The position numbers and the translations under genes are program-made. The notes beneath the pieces are model-generated. The model did not search any database and was not told where the DNA came from. It was given only the letters and a program-made list of their open reading frames with translations. A stretch of 64,000 bases of DNA from the NCBI RefSeq assembly GCF_025989125.1, contig NZ_JAPDNR010000001.1, forward strand, positions 8,234,087 to 8,298,086, in the 5' to 3' direction. The DNA is from Chitinophaga nivalis (lineage in GTDB: Bacteria; Bacteroidota; Bacteroidia; Chitinophagales; Chitinophagaceae). Positions 1 to 8,181 of this stretch are shown in pieces (position 1 is the first letter of the stretch; each line of letters begins with the position of its first letter).

Positions 1-105
1 GTTACCTTTTGTAGCGGTACCACCTTTACCGGAAGCCTCACCACGTCCGAGACGTTTTTCTTTATGTACAGCGCCTTTTGCAGGCTTTAATGAATGCAGA
101 TTCAT
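1..105 (-). CDS. rplO: 50S ribosomal protein L15, N-terminal part
   Basis: Reading leftwards from the ATG at 103-105 gives MNLHSLKPAKGAVHKEKRLG and continues into GRGEASGKGGTATKGN, the basic glycine-rich N-terminus of L15, a late-assembly 23S rRNA-binding protein. The gene runs off the window start, so only 35 codons are visible. It follows rpmD, the usual spc operon order; the 118-base gap between them is AT-rich and shows no second start. Confidence 0.93.
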   Translation of the reverse strand, partial: MNLHSLKPAKGAVHKEKRLGRGEASGKGGTATKGN

Positions 106-223
106 AATTAATTGTTTTTACTTACGCGGAAATTAACCGCTCGCATTGTAAATGTAAAGTGTGAATAGTAAAGTTACAAATGTAAAAGTAAGATTATCAA
201 TAGACAATCCCACAGCAGTGTTA

Positions 224-409
224 CTAAGCGTTCACTGTTTCCACCTTTACCAGGTGATTTACTTTGGTAACCATACCCAGGATCTGAGGAGTAGCTTCTA
301 CTTCAACAGTAGCGTGCATTTTAGTCAGGCCCAGTGCCTTCAAGGTCAGTTTCTGCCTCTCAGGACGGTCTATACCACTTTTCACTTGAGTGATCTTAAT
401 CTTTGCCAT
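224..409 (-). CDS. rpmD: 50S ribosomal protein L30
   Basis: The product is a 61-residue L30 beginning MAKIKITQVKSGIDRPERQK, the normal bacterial length, with the conserved GLTKMH stretch and a C-terminal VNHLVKVE. It binds domain II of 23S rRNA on the large subunit. It lies between rpsE and rplO in the spc operon. A short perfect hairpin at 419-433 sits only about 10 bases upstream of the start codon and would occupy the ribosome-binding region. Confidence 0.96.
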   Translation of the reverse strand: MAKIKITQVKSGIDRPERQKLTLKALGLTKMHATVEVEATPQILGMVTKVNHLVKVETVNA

Positions 410-418
410 AAACCCCTA

Positions 419-433
419 TCCGCCAAAGGCGGA
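419..433. repeat. Short perfect inverted repeat ahead of rpmD
   Basis: TCCGCC-AAA-GGCGGA is perfectly self-complementary with a 3-base loop and lies 10 bases before the rpmD ATG on the minus strand. There is no U-tract, so it is not a terminator. A role in limiting rpmD translation is inference. Confidence 0.5.
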
Positions 434-505
434 GTAATTTAATTGTTAATGAATGAGTTTCAAAATATTGCGGAAAATACGATCGCGTTGCCGCGTTGGT
501 ATTTA

Positions 506-1024
506 TTAACCGTTGAAAACTTTTTTCAGGGAAATGCTTCTGGTTCTTGCTACGCTGATTGGCTCACGTAACATACCCAGTGCTTTGAAGGTAGCTTTTA
601 CCACGTTGTGTGGGTTAGCAGAACCTAAAGATTTAGCCAGTACGTCTGTTACACCAGCGCTTTCCAGCACCGCACGCATAGAACCTCCGGCGATTACACC
701 AGTACCATGAGCAGCTGGTTTAATCAACACTTTGGCAGCGCCTTCTTTCGCAAACTGATCGTGAGGAATAGTACCATGCATAACCGGAACCTTGATCAGG
801 TTCTTCTTAGCATCGTCTATACCTTTGGTGATCGCTTGTTGTACTTCTTTAGCTTTACCCAGGCCATGACCTACAACACCGTTTTCGTTACCTACAACTA
901 CCAGTGCGGAAAAACTAAAAGTACGACCGCCTTTAGTGGTTTTAGTAACACGGTTGATCGCCACCACTTTCTCTTTCAGCTCCAGATCACCAGCCTTTAC
1001 TTTATTGAATGAATTCTTTGCCAT
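506..1024 (-). CDS. rpsE: 30S ribosomal protein S5
   Basis: This 172-residue S5 carries the N-terminal double-stranded RNA-binding fold (LKEKVVAINRVTKTTKGGR, then FSALVVVGNENGVVGHGLGK) and the C-terminal half with HGTGVIAGGSMRAVLESAGV. S5 sits at the mRNA entry region of the small subunit and affects decoding accuracy. It lies between rplR and rpmD as in the canonical spc operon. Confidence 0.97.
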   Translation of the reverse strand: MAKNSFNKVKAGDLELKEKVVAINRVTKTTKGGRTFSFSALVVVGNENGVVGHGLGKAKEVQQAITKGIDDAKKNLIKVPVMHGTIPHDQFAKEGAAKVLIKPAAHGTGVIAGGSMRAVLESAGVTDVLAKSLGSANPHNVVKATFKALGMLREPISVARTRSISLKKVFNG

Positions 1025-1075
1025 TTTATTTTATAAGAATTACTTGTTCAGAATTATAAAATTCGGACCTCGTGA

Positions 1076-1429
1076 TTAAAACTGAAGACCGCCTTCTCTT
1101 GCTCCGTCAGCTACGCTTTTTACGCGGCCATGATATAAATATCCACTTCTGTCGAAAATGCATTTGGTGATACCCAGTGCTACTGCTTTCACAGCTACTG
1201 CTTTACCTACCAGTACAGATTTTTCAGATTTAGTACCTTGCTGGGCTTTGATATCCTTATCACGGGAAGAAGCTGAAGCCAGGGTAGTGCCATTGGTATC
1301 ATCAATCAATTGCACATAAATATCGCTATTGCTGCGAAATACAGATAATCTTGGTGCTGATGCAGTGCCGGAGATTTTCTTACGGATGCGATAGCGGATC
1401 TTCTGTCTCCTGTTAACTTTTGTGCTCAT
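1076..1429 (-). CDS. rplR: 50S ribosomal protein L18
   Basis: The 117-residue protein ends in the L18 signature FDRSGYLYHGRVKSVADGAR and has the basic N-terminus (RRQKIRYRIRKKISG) that contacts 5S rRNA. L18 loads 5S rRNA onto the large subunit with L5 and L25. The gap to rplF upstream holds two inverted repeats. Confidence 0.97.
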   Translation of the reverse strand: MSTKVNRRQKIRYRIRKKISGTASAPRLSVFRSNSDIYVQLIDDTNGTTLASASSRDKDIKAQQGTKSEKSVLVGKAVAVKAVALGITKCIFDRSGYLYHGRVKSVADGAREGGLQF

Positions 1430-1448
1430 TTTGAGTTTTATTTTATAT

Positions 1449-1514
1449 ATCCCGATGCTGCCGGGATAGCTGTTAAAACCAACTAATCAGCTTTTACAAG
1501 CTGATTAGCCGGTT
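1449..1514. repeat. Two hairpins between rplF and rplR
   Basis: ATCCCG/CGGGAT flanks 1449-1467. A perfect 11-base-arm inverted repeat, CTAATCAGCTT-TTAC-AAGCTGATTAG, covers 1483-1508, with the outer AACC/GGTT extending it to about 1477-1514. No U-tract follows on the minus strand, so these look like RNA-processing or translation-modulating hairpins rather than terminators. Confidence 0.6.
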
Positions 1515-1522
1515 AAAAATTT

Positions 1523-2077
1523 TTATTTACCAGCTGATTTACCAGCTTTCTTACGTACCACTTCATCACTGTAGCGAACACCTTTACCTTTGTAAGGCTC
1601 TGGTTTGCGGAGGCTACGGATTTTCGCAGCAACCTGACCCAGTAATTGTTTATCGATACTTTCCAGCATGATCTTAGGGTTCTGACCTTTTTCAGTTAAG
1701 GTAGCTACCTTCAGTTCGCTAGGAACTTCGAAAACGATATTGTGAGAGTAACCCAGTGCCAGATCCAGCAACTGACCGTTGTTTGCGGCTTTATAACCCA
1801 CACCCACCAGTTCCAGTTGTTTCTTGTAACCTTCTGTTACACCGTGAACCATGTTGGCCAGCAAAGCGCGGTATAAACCGTGGAGAGCTTTGTGACGGAT
1901 CTGGTCAGTAGGGCGGATAACGTTTAACACACCGTCCTGCACTTCTACCTTGATATCCCGGTCGATGCTTCTTTTCAGTTCACCTTTCGGGCCTTTTACG
2001 GTAACTTCATTAGCTGGAGAAACAGTAACTGTAACGCCACTTGCTAACTTAATAGGACTTCTTCCTATACGTGACAT
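1523..2077 (-). CDS. rplF: 50S ribosomal protein L6
   Basis: A 184-residue L6 starting MSRIGRSPIKLASGVTVTV, with two repeated alpha/beta domains and the C-terminal signature SLRKPEPYKGKGVRYSDEVV. L6 binds near the sarcin-ricin loop and the L7/L12 stalk base. It follows rpsH after a 129-base gap that is long for this operon. Confidence 0.97.
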   Translation of the reverse strand: MSRIGRSPIKLASGVTVTVSPANEVTVKGPKGELKRSIDRDIKVEVQDGVLNVIRPTDQIRHKALHGLYRALLANMVHGVTEGYKKQLELVGVGYKAANNGQLLDLALGYSHNIVFEVPSELKVATLTEKGQNPKIMLESIDKQLLGQVAAKIRSLRKPEPYKGKGVRYSDEVVRKKAGKSAGK

Positions 2078-2169
2078 AACTTTAAATTTAAAGTTGATTA
2101 TTGATATTGTTTCAGTTATCCGTGTTCAGCGCCGTATAGAAAGCTTAATTGTCAGATAACGTCAAACGC

Positions 2170-2200
2170 GATTTATTGGCCGCATAACAGCCAATAAATC
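2170..2200. repeat. Perfect inverted repeat after rpsH
   Basis: GATTTATTGGC (2170-2180) and GCCAATAAATC (2190-2200) are perfect 11-base arms around a 9-base loop, six bases beyond the rpsH stop codon on the minus strand. No U-run follows. Confidence 0.6.
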
Positions 2201-2206
2201 AATATA

Positions 2207-2605
2207 TTAATATACGTAGCAAACTACTTCGCCACCTACGTTTTGAGCTTTTGCTTCTTTATCGGTCATTACACCTTTAGAAGTGGAGATGATCGCCACG
2301 CCCAGACCGTTCTTCACACGTTTAAACTCTTCCGGTTTAGCGTATTGACGCAGACCTGGACGGCTTATACGTTGGATTTCTTTAATAGCGGGCTCTTTAG
2401 AGATGGGATCGTATTTCAAAGCGATTTTGATAACGCCTTGTTTATTATCTTCTTCGAATTTGTACTTCAGGATATAACCTTTATCGTACAGAATTTCTGT
2501 AATACGTTTTTTCAGCTTGGAAGCCGGTATTTCCACAATCCTGTGGGTGGCCATTTGCGCGTTCCGGATTCTAGTCAGGAAGTCTGCTATTGGATCAGTA
2601 ACCAT
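2207..2605 (-). CDS. rpsH: 30S ribosomal protein S8
   Basis: 132 residues, starting MVTDPIADFLTRIRNAQMA and ending GGEVVCYVY, with the conserved C-terminal GVAIISTSKGVMTDKEA. S8 binds the central domain of 16S rRNA, and in E. coli it also represses the spc operon by binding mRNA; no equivalent target site was identified here. Confidence 0.97.
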   Translation of the reverse strand: MVTDPIADFLTRIRNAQMATHRIVEIPASKLKKRITEILYDKGYILKYKFEEDNKQGVIKIALKYDPISKEPAIKEIQRISRPGLRQYAKPEEFKRVKNGLGVAIISTSKGVMTDKEAKAQNVGGEVVCYVY

Positions 2606-2707
2606 TGTCGAATAGTTTGATGATGTTTACAATGCGATATCCAATCAGTAATTAGATGGGACTCAAATAACTTTCTTACTTGGGAGAACGGGTCTCCTGT
2701 TTTGATT

Positions 2708-2977
2708 TTACCAGCTGGCTTTTCTTACGCCAGGGATTTTACCTGCGAGAGCCAGGTCACGGAACATGTTCCTGCAGAGACCGAAATGACGCATGTATCC
2801 TTTAGGACGACCTGTCATCTGGCATCTGTTTTTCAGACGAACCGGAGAAGCGTTCTTAGGCAGTTGATCCAGTGCAGTGTAGTCACCGGCAGCTTTCAGT
2901 GCAGCACGCTTTTCAGCGAATTTTGCTACTAATGCTTCTCTTTTTCTTTGTCTGGCTTTTACGGATTCTTTTGCCAT
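2708..2977 (-). CDS. rpsN: 30S ribosomal protein S14, zinc-free type
   Basis: An 89-residue S14 of the long, zinc-independent type: it lacks the CxxC pairs of the short form and has the conserved NRCQMTGRPKGYMRHFGLCR. It occupies the 3' major domain of 16S rRNA near the head of the small subunit. It lies between rplE and rpsH. Confidence 0.96.
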   Translation of the reverse strand: MAKESVKARQRKREALVAKFAEKRAALKAAGDYTALDQLPKNASPVRLKNRCQMTGRPKGYMRHFGLCRNMFRDLALAGKIPGVRKASW

Positions 2978-2997
2978 AATTATATTATCGTTTCGAT

Positions 2998-3573
2998 TTA
3001 CTGATTATCTTTTTTCATGTTCCTGAAAGGCATACCCATTTCTTTCAGCAGCTCGTAAGCTTCTTCGTTGGTAGTAGCCGTAGTAACGAAAGTAATATCC
3101 ATACCGGACATTTTAGTTACTTTATCGATATCGATCTCAGGGAAGATGATTTGTTCAGTGATACCCATGGTGTAGTTACCACGACCGTCAAAAGCTTTTT
3201 CGTTCACACCTTTGAAGTCACGTACACGTGGCAGGGATACAGCGATCAAACGATCCAGAAAATCATACATCATAGTGCTGCGCAGTGTAACACGAGCACC
3301 AATCGGCATGTTTTTTCTCAGTTTAAAGTTGGAGATATCCTTTTTAGATAAAGTAGCGATAGCTTTCTGACCGGAAATACGGGTCATTTCGTCTACAGCG
3401 ATATCTACCAGTTTTTTGTCACCTACTGCACCATTAATACCCTGGTTCAAACAAATTTTTACCAGGCGGGGAACCTGCATTACACTTTTGTAGTTGAATT
3501 TCTTCATCAGTGCAGCCTTTACTTCGTCCTTATATTTGGACTGCAGTCTCGGAGTATATTTAGTGTTTGACAT
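2998..3573 (-). CDS. rplE: 50S ribosomal protein L5
   Basis: 191 residues with the L5 signature region (RVTLRSTMMYDFLDRLI, LPRVRDFKGV, YTMGITEQIIFPEID). L5 bridges 5S rRNA to the central protuberance. The start codon overlaps the rplX stop by one base (TAATG at 3571-3575), which points to translational coupling and fixes the start. Confidence 0.97.
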   Translation of the reverse strand: MSNTKYTPRLQSKYKDEVKAALMKKFNYKSVMQVPRLVKICLNQGINGAVGDKKLVDIAVDEMTRISGQKAIATLSKKDISNFKLRKNMPIGARVTLRSTMMYDFLDRLIAVSLPRVRDFKGVNEKAFDGRGNYTMGITEQIIFPEIDIDKVTKMSGMDITFVTTATTNEEAYELLKEMGMPFRNMKKDNQ

Positions 3574-3911
3574 TATTTAATTTCCTCCCCTGATTTTTTA
3601 GCGATACGAATTAATTTACCGTTTTCTCTCTGCCTGTTAACTCTGGTTGGTTTACCAGCTTTGGCATCCCACAGCATAACGTTGGAGATAGCTATAGGAG
3701 CTTCTTGCTTAACAATACCGCCTTTGGTATTCTGGGCAGTGGGCTTTGTGTGTTTGGTAATAATGTTAACGCCTTCTACAAGAATGCGGGCTTTATCCGG
3801 CTGAACTTCCAGCACTTTACGTGGCTTCGTTCTGTCCTTATCGTCACCTGCAATTACCGCAACCAGGTCGCCCTTCTTAATGTTGAATTTAGGCTTAAAT
3901 CTAGTTTTCAT
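3573..3911 (-). CDS. rplX: 50S ribosomal protein L24
   Basis: 112 residues with the KOW motif (IKKGDLVAVIAGDDKDR) and the GVNIITKHTKP stretch. L24 starts assembly of the large subunit by binding the 5' end of 23S rRNA. A perfect hairpin and a promoter-like TATCTTTG box lie in the 171-base gap upstream, so this gene may also have its own transcript. Confidence 0.96.
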   Translation of the reverse strand: MKTRFKPKFNIKKGDLVAVIAGDDKDRTKPRKVLEVQPDKARILVEGVNIITKHTKPTAQNTKGGIVKQEAPIAISNVMLWDAKAGKPTRVNRQRENGKLIRIAKKSGEEIK

Positions 3912-3934
3912 TACTTTGATTTATTTATAAACGC

Positions 3935-3958
3935 CAAGCGAAACTACTGTTTCGCTTG
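3935..3958. repeat. Perfect hairpin just upstream of rplX
   Basis: CAAGCGAAAC-TACT-GTTTCGCTTG: perfect 10-base arms, 4-base loop, beginning 24 bases before the rplX start codon. It would lie in the leader of any transcript started at the 3992-3999 box. Confidence 0.6.
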
Positions 3959-3991
3959 ATTAATGTTTTTTCTCGTTTTGCAAACGGGCTG

Positions 3992-3999
3992 CAAAGATA
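3992..3999 (-). promoter_or_regulatory. Candidate internal -7 box ahead of rplX
   Basis: The minus strand reads TATCTTTG, an exact match to the Bacteroidota TAnnTTTG element, about 80 bases before the rplX ATG. No TTG sits at the right distance for a -33 element, so activity is uncertain. Confidence 0.4.
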
Positions 4000-4012
4000 A
4001 GAAATATTTTCA

Positions 4013-4074
4013 GATTTCTTGATTTTGAGATTTTTTGGTGAAATCCACCGGAAAGGTCTCAAAATCAAGAAATC
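4013..4074. repeat. Large 18-base-arm inverted repeat between rplN and rplX
   Basis: Arms at 4013-4030 and 4057-4074 (GATTTCTTGATTTTGAGA and its exact reverse complement) enclose a 26-base loop holding a nested GGTG/CACC stem. It begins nine bases after the rplN stop. This is the longest perfect stem in the operon and has no U-tract on the minus strand. It could be a small palindromic insertion or a processing site. Confidence 0.75.
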
Positions 4075-4082
4075 CCAATAAC

Positions 4083-4451
4083 TTATAATACCTCAGGAGC
4101 GAGGGAGATAATTTTCATATAACCCTTGTCTCTCAGCTCACGGGCAACCGGACCGAAAATACGGGTACCGCGAGGTTCGTCTGAGTTATTGAGCAGTACA
4201 ACCGCGTTGTCATCGAAACGGATATAAGAACCGTCTTTACGACGTAATTTGTTCTTGGTTCTTACGATTACGGCTTTGGTAACCATCCCTTTTTTCACAC
4301 CACCACCAGCGATTGCGTCCTTTACAGTAACTACAATTTTATCGCCAACCTTAGCGTAGTCCTGACCGGAGTTACCTAACACGCGGATGCAAAGTACTTC
4401 TTTGGCACCGCTGTTGTCAGCTACACTCAGTCTTGATTCTTGTTGTATCAT
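4083..4451 (-). CDS. rplN: 50S ribosomal protein L14
   Basis: 122 residues, the family norm, starting MIQQESRLSVADNSGAKEVL and containing the signature GVKKGMVTKAVIVRTK and the FDDNAVVLLN strand. L14 sits at the subunit interface and contributes to bridge B8. Upstream neighbour is rpsQ. Confidence 0.97.
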   Translation of the reverse strand: MIQQESRLSVADNSGAKEVLCIRVLGNSGQDYAKVGDKIVVTVKDAIAGGGVKKGMVTKAVIVRTKNKLRRKDGSYIRFDDNAVVLLNNSDEPRGTRIFGPVARELRDKGYMKIISLAPEVL

Positions 4452-4526
4452 CGTAATGAGATTTGAGTTTGTTTAGTCAGCGGCTGAAACCGGGATTGCC
4501 GGCCGCAGCTTGAAACAAATAAATAA

Positions 4527-4787
4527 TTATTTTACTTTTTCGATAATTTCTACCAATCTCCAGCATTTATTTTTGCTCAGAGGACGGGTTTCCGCGATTT
4601 TCACGGTATCACCGATGCTGCACTCGTTTTTATCGTCGTGCGCCATGAACTTGGTAGTTTTTTTAACGAATTTACCATAGATCGGGTGCTTTACCTTACG
4701 CTCCACCTTAACAGTGATGGTTTTATCCATTTTGTTGCTGGCAACCACACCAATCCTGGTTTTTCTTAATTTTCTTTCGGTCGTCAT
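4527..4787 (-). CDS. rpsQ: 30S ribosomal protein S17
   Basis: 86 residues with the OB-fold signature KTRIGVVASNKMDKTITVKV and the GDTVKIAETRPLSKNK loop. S17 is a primary binder of the 5' domain of 16S rRNA. It lies between rpmC and rplN. Confidence 0.96.
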   Translation of the reverse strand: MTTERKLRKTRIGVVASNKMDKTITVKVERKVKHPIYGKFVKKTTKFMAHDDKNECSIGDTVKIAETRPLSKNKCWRLVEIIEKVK

Positions 4788-4874
4788 TGTTGAAAGTATT
4801 TAACCCTCCGTGAAGAGGTCATAAATTTTGTTATACTAATGCTATCTAGCAATCTGCCGGGGCAGATTACGGAT

Positions 4875-5075
4875 TTAGAAGCCCAGTTGTCTTTTACGCA
4901 GTTCAGTATGCATACGTGCGATATCGCGTCTTACTGCGCGAATGCTCATCGGATTTTCGATTGGCGTAATTGCATGACCGAATGTCATCTTCTTCAAGCG
5001 GAGTTCCTCTGCAGAGATTTTCTCTTTCAGGTCTTGTTCGCTCAGGCCTTTCAGATCCAGCTTTTCTTTTGCCAT
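4875..5075 (-). CDS. rpmC: 50S ribosomal protein L29
   Basis: 66 residues of mostly helical sequence (LKGLSEQDLKEKISAEELRL, then IRAVRRDIARMHTELRKRQL), typical of L29, which lines the peptide exit tunnel next to L23. Located between rplP and rpsQ. Confidence 0.95.
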   Translation of the reverse strand: MAKEKLDLKGLSEQDLKEKISAEELRLKKMTFGHAITPIENPMSIRAVRRDIARMHTELRKRQLGF

Positions 5076-5147
5076 TGTATTTAATTTGGTTCGGTTGGCT
5101 GCCGGAGCAGTTATCCGAATTTTATTAGTTTAAATGAGTACCAGTAA

Positions 5148-5567
5148 TTAAGCAACGAAATCGCGGCTTGTTACAAATTTTACTTTAATGGGCAGTTTCT
5201 GAGCTGCGAGTTCCATTGCTTCTTTCGCTACCTGTAAGGGAACGCCGTCTGCTTCAAATAAAATTCTGCCTGGCTTTACTACTGCTGCCCAATGGTCAGG
5301 AGCACCTTTACCTTTACCCATCCTTACTTCCAAAGGCTTAGCAGTGATAGGTTTGTCAGGGAATATGCGGATCCATACGTTACCTTCACGTTTCATATGC
5401 CTGGTCAGCGCCACACGGGCAGCTTCGATCTGCCTGTCAGTGATCCACTTAGGTTCTAATGCTTTAAGACCGAAAGTACCAAAGGAGAGGGTAGCGCCTC
5501 TTTTAGCGTTCCCTTTGATGCGGCCTTTGTGCATCTTCCTGTGTTTCGTTCTTTTTGGCTGTAACAT
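5148..5567 (-). CDS. rplP: 50S ribosomal protein L16
   Basis: 139 residues with the L16 signatures PKRTKHRKMHKGRIKGNAKR and KPITAKPLEVRMGKGKGAPD. L16 contacts the A-site tRNA and helps position the peptidyl-transferase centre. It lies between rpsC and rpmC. Confidence 0.97.
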   Translation of the reverse strand: MLQPKRTKHRKMHKGRIKGNAKRGATLSFGTFGLKALEPKWITDRQIEAARVALTRHMKREGNVWIRIFPDKPITAKPLEVRMGKGKGAPDHWAAVVKPGRILFEADGVPLQVAKEAMELAAQKLPIKVKFVTSRDFVA

Positions 5568-5622
5568 CGTCTATATTGTTAATGTTAATAGTAATTGTTA
5601 AAATTTGCTTTACCGCCGGGTA

Positions 5623-6414
5623 TTATCTGCGGCCACCGCCACGGTGTTCTCCACCACCTCTTCTGTCGCCACCACCGCGGTGATCTCTACGTTCACCATG
5701 GTGTTCTCTGCGTTCGCCGCCGTGACCAGCACCACGGTTATCGCTTTCTTTACCGGTTAAAACGTTCGGATTCAGGTCACGTTTACCCAGTACTTCACCT
5801 TTACAGATCCATACTTTGATACCGATTTTACCATATACAGTGAGTGCAAACAGGGAAGCGTAGTCGATATCCATACGGAAGGTATGCAAAGGTACACGAC
5901 CTTGTTTCATTTCTTCTGAACGGGCAATCTCAGCACCACCTAAACGGCCGCTGATTTTAACCTTGATACCTTCAGCACCCATTCTCAGTGCAGTAGCAAT
6001 CGCCATTTTGATAGCACGTTTGTAGTTGATACGGCTTTCAATCTGTTTTGCGATGGTTTCAGCAACGATGTTAGCATCCATTTCAGGACGACGGATTTCG
6101 AGGATGTTGATCTGTACATCATCTTTACCCGTCAGTTTCTTCAGCTCTTCTTTGATGCGATCAACTTCGTTACCGCCTTTACCGATAATGATACCAGGCT
6201 TAGAAGTATGAACAGTGATGATTAACTTACCTAAAGTTCTTTCGATCACAACTCTTGAAATGCCACCTTTATTGATACGGGCATTCAGATAAGTTCTGAT
6301 CTTGTTATCTTCGATCAGTTTGGTAGCAAAATCTTTTTTGCTGCCATACCAATTAGAGTCCCATCCTCTGATGATACCTAACCTGTTACCAATAGGATTT
6401 GTTTTCTGACCCAT
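5623..6414 (-). CDS. rpsC: 30S ribosomal protein S3 with Arg/Gly/His-rich tail
   Basis: 263 residues. The body has the KH domain (IITVHTSKPGIIIGKGGNEV) and the C-terminal domain (ISGRLGGAEIARSEEMKQGR, GKIGIKVWICKGEVLGK). S3 forms part of the mRNA entry tunnel and helicase site. The odd part is the last 37 or so residues, a low-complexity stretch of RRG, HHG and GGG repeats absent from most S3 proteins; it is probably disordered and RNA-binding. The frame stays open to a single stop, so it is not an assembly artefact of a small frameshift. Confidence 0.96.
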   Translation of the reverse strand: MGQKTNPIGNRLGIIRGWDSNWYGSKKDFATKLIEDNKIRTYLNARINKGGISRVVIERTLGKLIITVHTSKPGIIIGKGGNEVDRIKEELKKLTGKDDVQINILEIRRPEMDANIVAETIAKQIESRINYKRAIKMAIATALRMGAEGIKVKISGRLGGAEIARSEEMKQGRVPLHTFRMDIDYASLFALTVYGKIGIKVWICKGEVLGKRDLNPNVLTGKESDNRGAGHGGERREHHGERRDHRGGGDRRGGGEHRGGGRR

Positions 6415-6479
6415 GTTCTGGTTATTTGTCTATTAGTTTAATAGTTTTGTTTTCTATCTCGTTTCCGGTGCGCAACGAA

Positions 6480-6827
6480 TTATTGTGCTTTACCGTCCAC
6501 TACAATCGTTACGTGGTTACTTCTCTTACGAATACGGTAACCCCTTCCCTGCGGAGCTGGACGCATTCTTTTCAGCGTACGGCCACCATCCACAAAAATG
6601 GTTTTTACGATCAGGTTAGCATCTTCTACCCTTGCACCTTCATTCTTCACTTTCCAGTTTGCAATAGCAGATACCAGCAGTTTTTCTAATGGTACGCTAG
6701 GGTGCTTTGGATGGAATTTCAAAATATTCAAAGCCTTTTCTACATCCAGACCACGGATTAAGTCTGCCAGCAAACGCATTTTGCGGGTAGATGTAGGATT
6801 ATTATTCAGCTTAGCTACTGCTTCCAT
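6480..6827 (-). CDS. rplV: 50S ribosomal protein L22
   Basis: 115 residues, MEAVAKLNNNPTSTRKMRLL, with the beta-hairpin region ending MRPAPQGRGYRIRKRSNHVT that lines the exit tunnel and is the known macrolide-resistance site. Between rpsS and rpsC. Confidence 0.97.
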   Translation of the reverse strand: MEAVAKLNNNPTSTRKMRLLADLIRGLDVEKALNILKFHPKHPSVPLEKLLVSAIANWKVKNEGARVEDANLIVKTIFVDGGRTLKRMRPAPQGRGYRIRKRSNHVTIVVDGKAQ

Positions 6828-6854
6828 TGTTATTAATTTCTTTTATTATTTAGT

Positions 6855-6916
6855 GTCTGACGTCTGGTGTTTGATGATTGGTTTGAAACCTATTCTTCAA
6901 ACCTCAAACCTCAGAC
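6855..6916. repeat. Imperfect long hairpin between rpsS and rplV
   Basis: On the minus strand GTCTGA, GGTTTGA and GGTTTGAA pair in order with TTCAAACC, TCAAACA and TCAGAC further on, around a short loop. The left arm contains two tandem GGTTTGA heptamers, so the hairpin may have arisen from an inverted heptamer repeat. Confidence 0.5.
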
Positions 6917-6922
6917 TATAAT

Positions 6923-7189
6923 TTACATTTTCTTATTAACGTGTCCTCTGAAGTTACGTGTAGGTGCAAATTCGCCGAGTTTATGACCAACCATGAATTC
7001 TGTTACATAAACAGGAATAAATTTGTTGCCATTGTGAACAGCGAAAGTGTGACCAACGAAATCAGGCGTGATAGTTGAACGGCGGCTCCATGTTTTAATA
7101 ACGGTACGCTTGGTGCCTGTATTCATTTTCTCTACCTTATTTTCTAATTTCTGGTCTACGTAAGGACCTTTTCTTATGGAACGAGCCAT
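6923..7189 (-). CDS. rpsS: 30S ribosomal protein S19
   Basis: 88 residues starting MARSIRKGPYVDQKLENKVE, with IKTWSRRSTITPDFVGHTF and GHKLGEFAPTRNFRGH. S19 sits in the 30S head with S13 and contacts the A site and bridge B1a. Between rplB and rplV. Confidence 0.97.
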   Translation of the reverse strand: MARSIRKGPYVDQKLENKVEKMNTGTKRTVIKTWSRRSTITPDFVGHTFAVHNGNKFIPVYVTEFMVGHKLGEFAPTRNFRGHVNKKM

Positions 7190-7222
7190 GTTCTTACTGA
7201 TTTATGATTTTTCAAACCCGGA

Positions 7223-7244
7223 GTCCGGTGGTTTATGACCGGAC
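7223..7244. repeat. Short hairpin between rplB and rpsS
   Basis: GTCCGGT and ACCGGAC are perfect 7-base arms around 8 bases. No U-tract follows on the minus strand. Confidence 0.45.
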
Positions 7245-7260
7245 CCTGGATTCCGAAATA

Positions 7261-8094
7261 TTATAATTTTTTACCGTTTTTTCTGCTGATGATCAGCTTA
7301 TCAGAACTCTTATGCGGTTTTCTGGTTTTCAGACCTTTCGCATATTTACCAGTTCTGGATCTTGGATGGCCTCCGGAAGATTTACCTTCACCACCACCCA
7401 TTGGGTGATCCACAGGGTTCATAGCCACACCTCGGTTACGCGGGCGGATACCTCTCCAACGGTTAGCACCTGCTTTACCAATAGATTGCAGAGCGTGGTC
7501 GGAGTTAGAAACTGTACCTACGGTAGCTTTACAAGTATTTAATACTTTACGCAGCTCACCAGAAGGCATTTTCAGTACGGCATACTTTTCTTCCTTGTTG
7601 GATAATTGTGCATAGGCACCGGCACTTCTAGCGATTGCACCACCTTTACCAGGCTGCAGTTCGATATTGTGTACCACAGTACCCAGTGGCATATTTTTCA
7701 ACGGTAAAGCGTTACCTACTTCCGGAGCAACTTCAGCGCCACTGATAACAGTACCACCTACTTGCAGCCCCTGAGGAGCGATGATGTAACGTTTTTCACC
7801 ATCAGCGTAGCTAACCAGCGCGATGAATGCACTACGGTTAGGATCGTACTCGATAGTTTTTACTACTGCCGGGATATTTTCTTTATCACGTTTGAAATCG
7901 ATTACACGGTATTGTTTCTTGTGACCGCCACCGATGTAGCGCATAGACATTCTACCCTGTGCGTTTCTACCGCCGCTCCTTTTAATCGGTTCCAGCAGGC
8001 TTTTTTCAGGCGTATCCGAGGTCAGCTCAGCGTAAGCGTTGCCTATTTTCCAGCGGGTACCGGCCGTCATTGGTTTGAACTTCTTCAGTGCCAT
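7261..8094 (-). CDS. rplB: 50S ribosomal protein L2
   Basis: 277 residues, normal length, with the signature GVAMNPVDHPMGGGEGKSSG containing the His that sits near the peptidyl-transferase centre, and the SH3-like RNA-binding region. It is one of the largest and most conserved large-subunit proteins. Between rplW and rpsS. Confidence 0.98.
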   Translation of the reverse strand: MALKKFKPMTAGTRWKIGNAYAELTSDTPEKSLLEPIKRSGGRNAQGRMSMRYIGGGHKKQYRVIDFKRDKENIPAVVKTIEYDPNRSAFIALVSYADGEKRYIIAPQGLQVGGTVISGAEVAPEVGNALPLKNMPLGTVVHNIELQPGKGGAIARSAGAYAQLSNKEEKYAVLKMPSGELRKVLNTCKATVGTVSNSDHALQSIGKAGANRWRGIRPRNRGVAMNPVDHPMGGGEGKSSGGHPRSRTGKYAKGLKTRKPHKSSDKLIISRKNGKKL

Positions 8095-8181
8095 TACTTC
8101 CTAAAAAGTTAAATGTTATTAAAAATATAAATAGTGATCTGCATATACATCCACATTCCGGCTGTTCAGGCCGAAAAGGCA

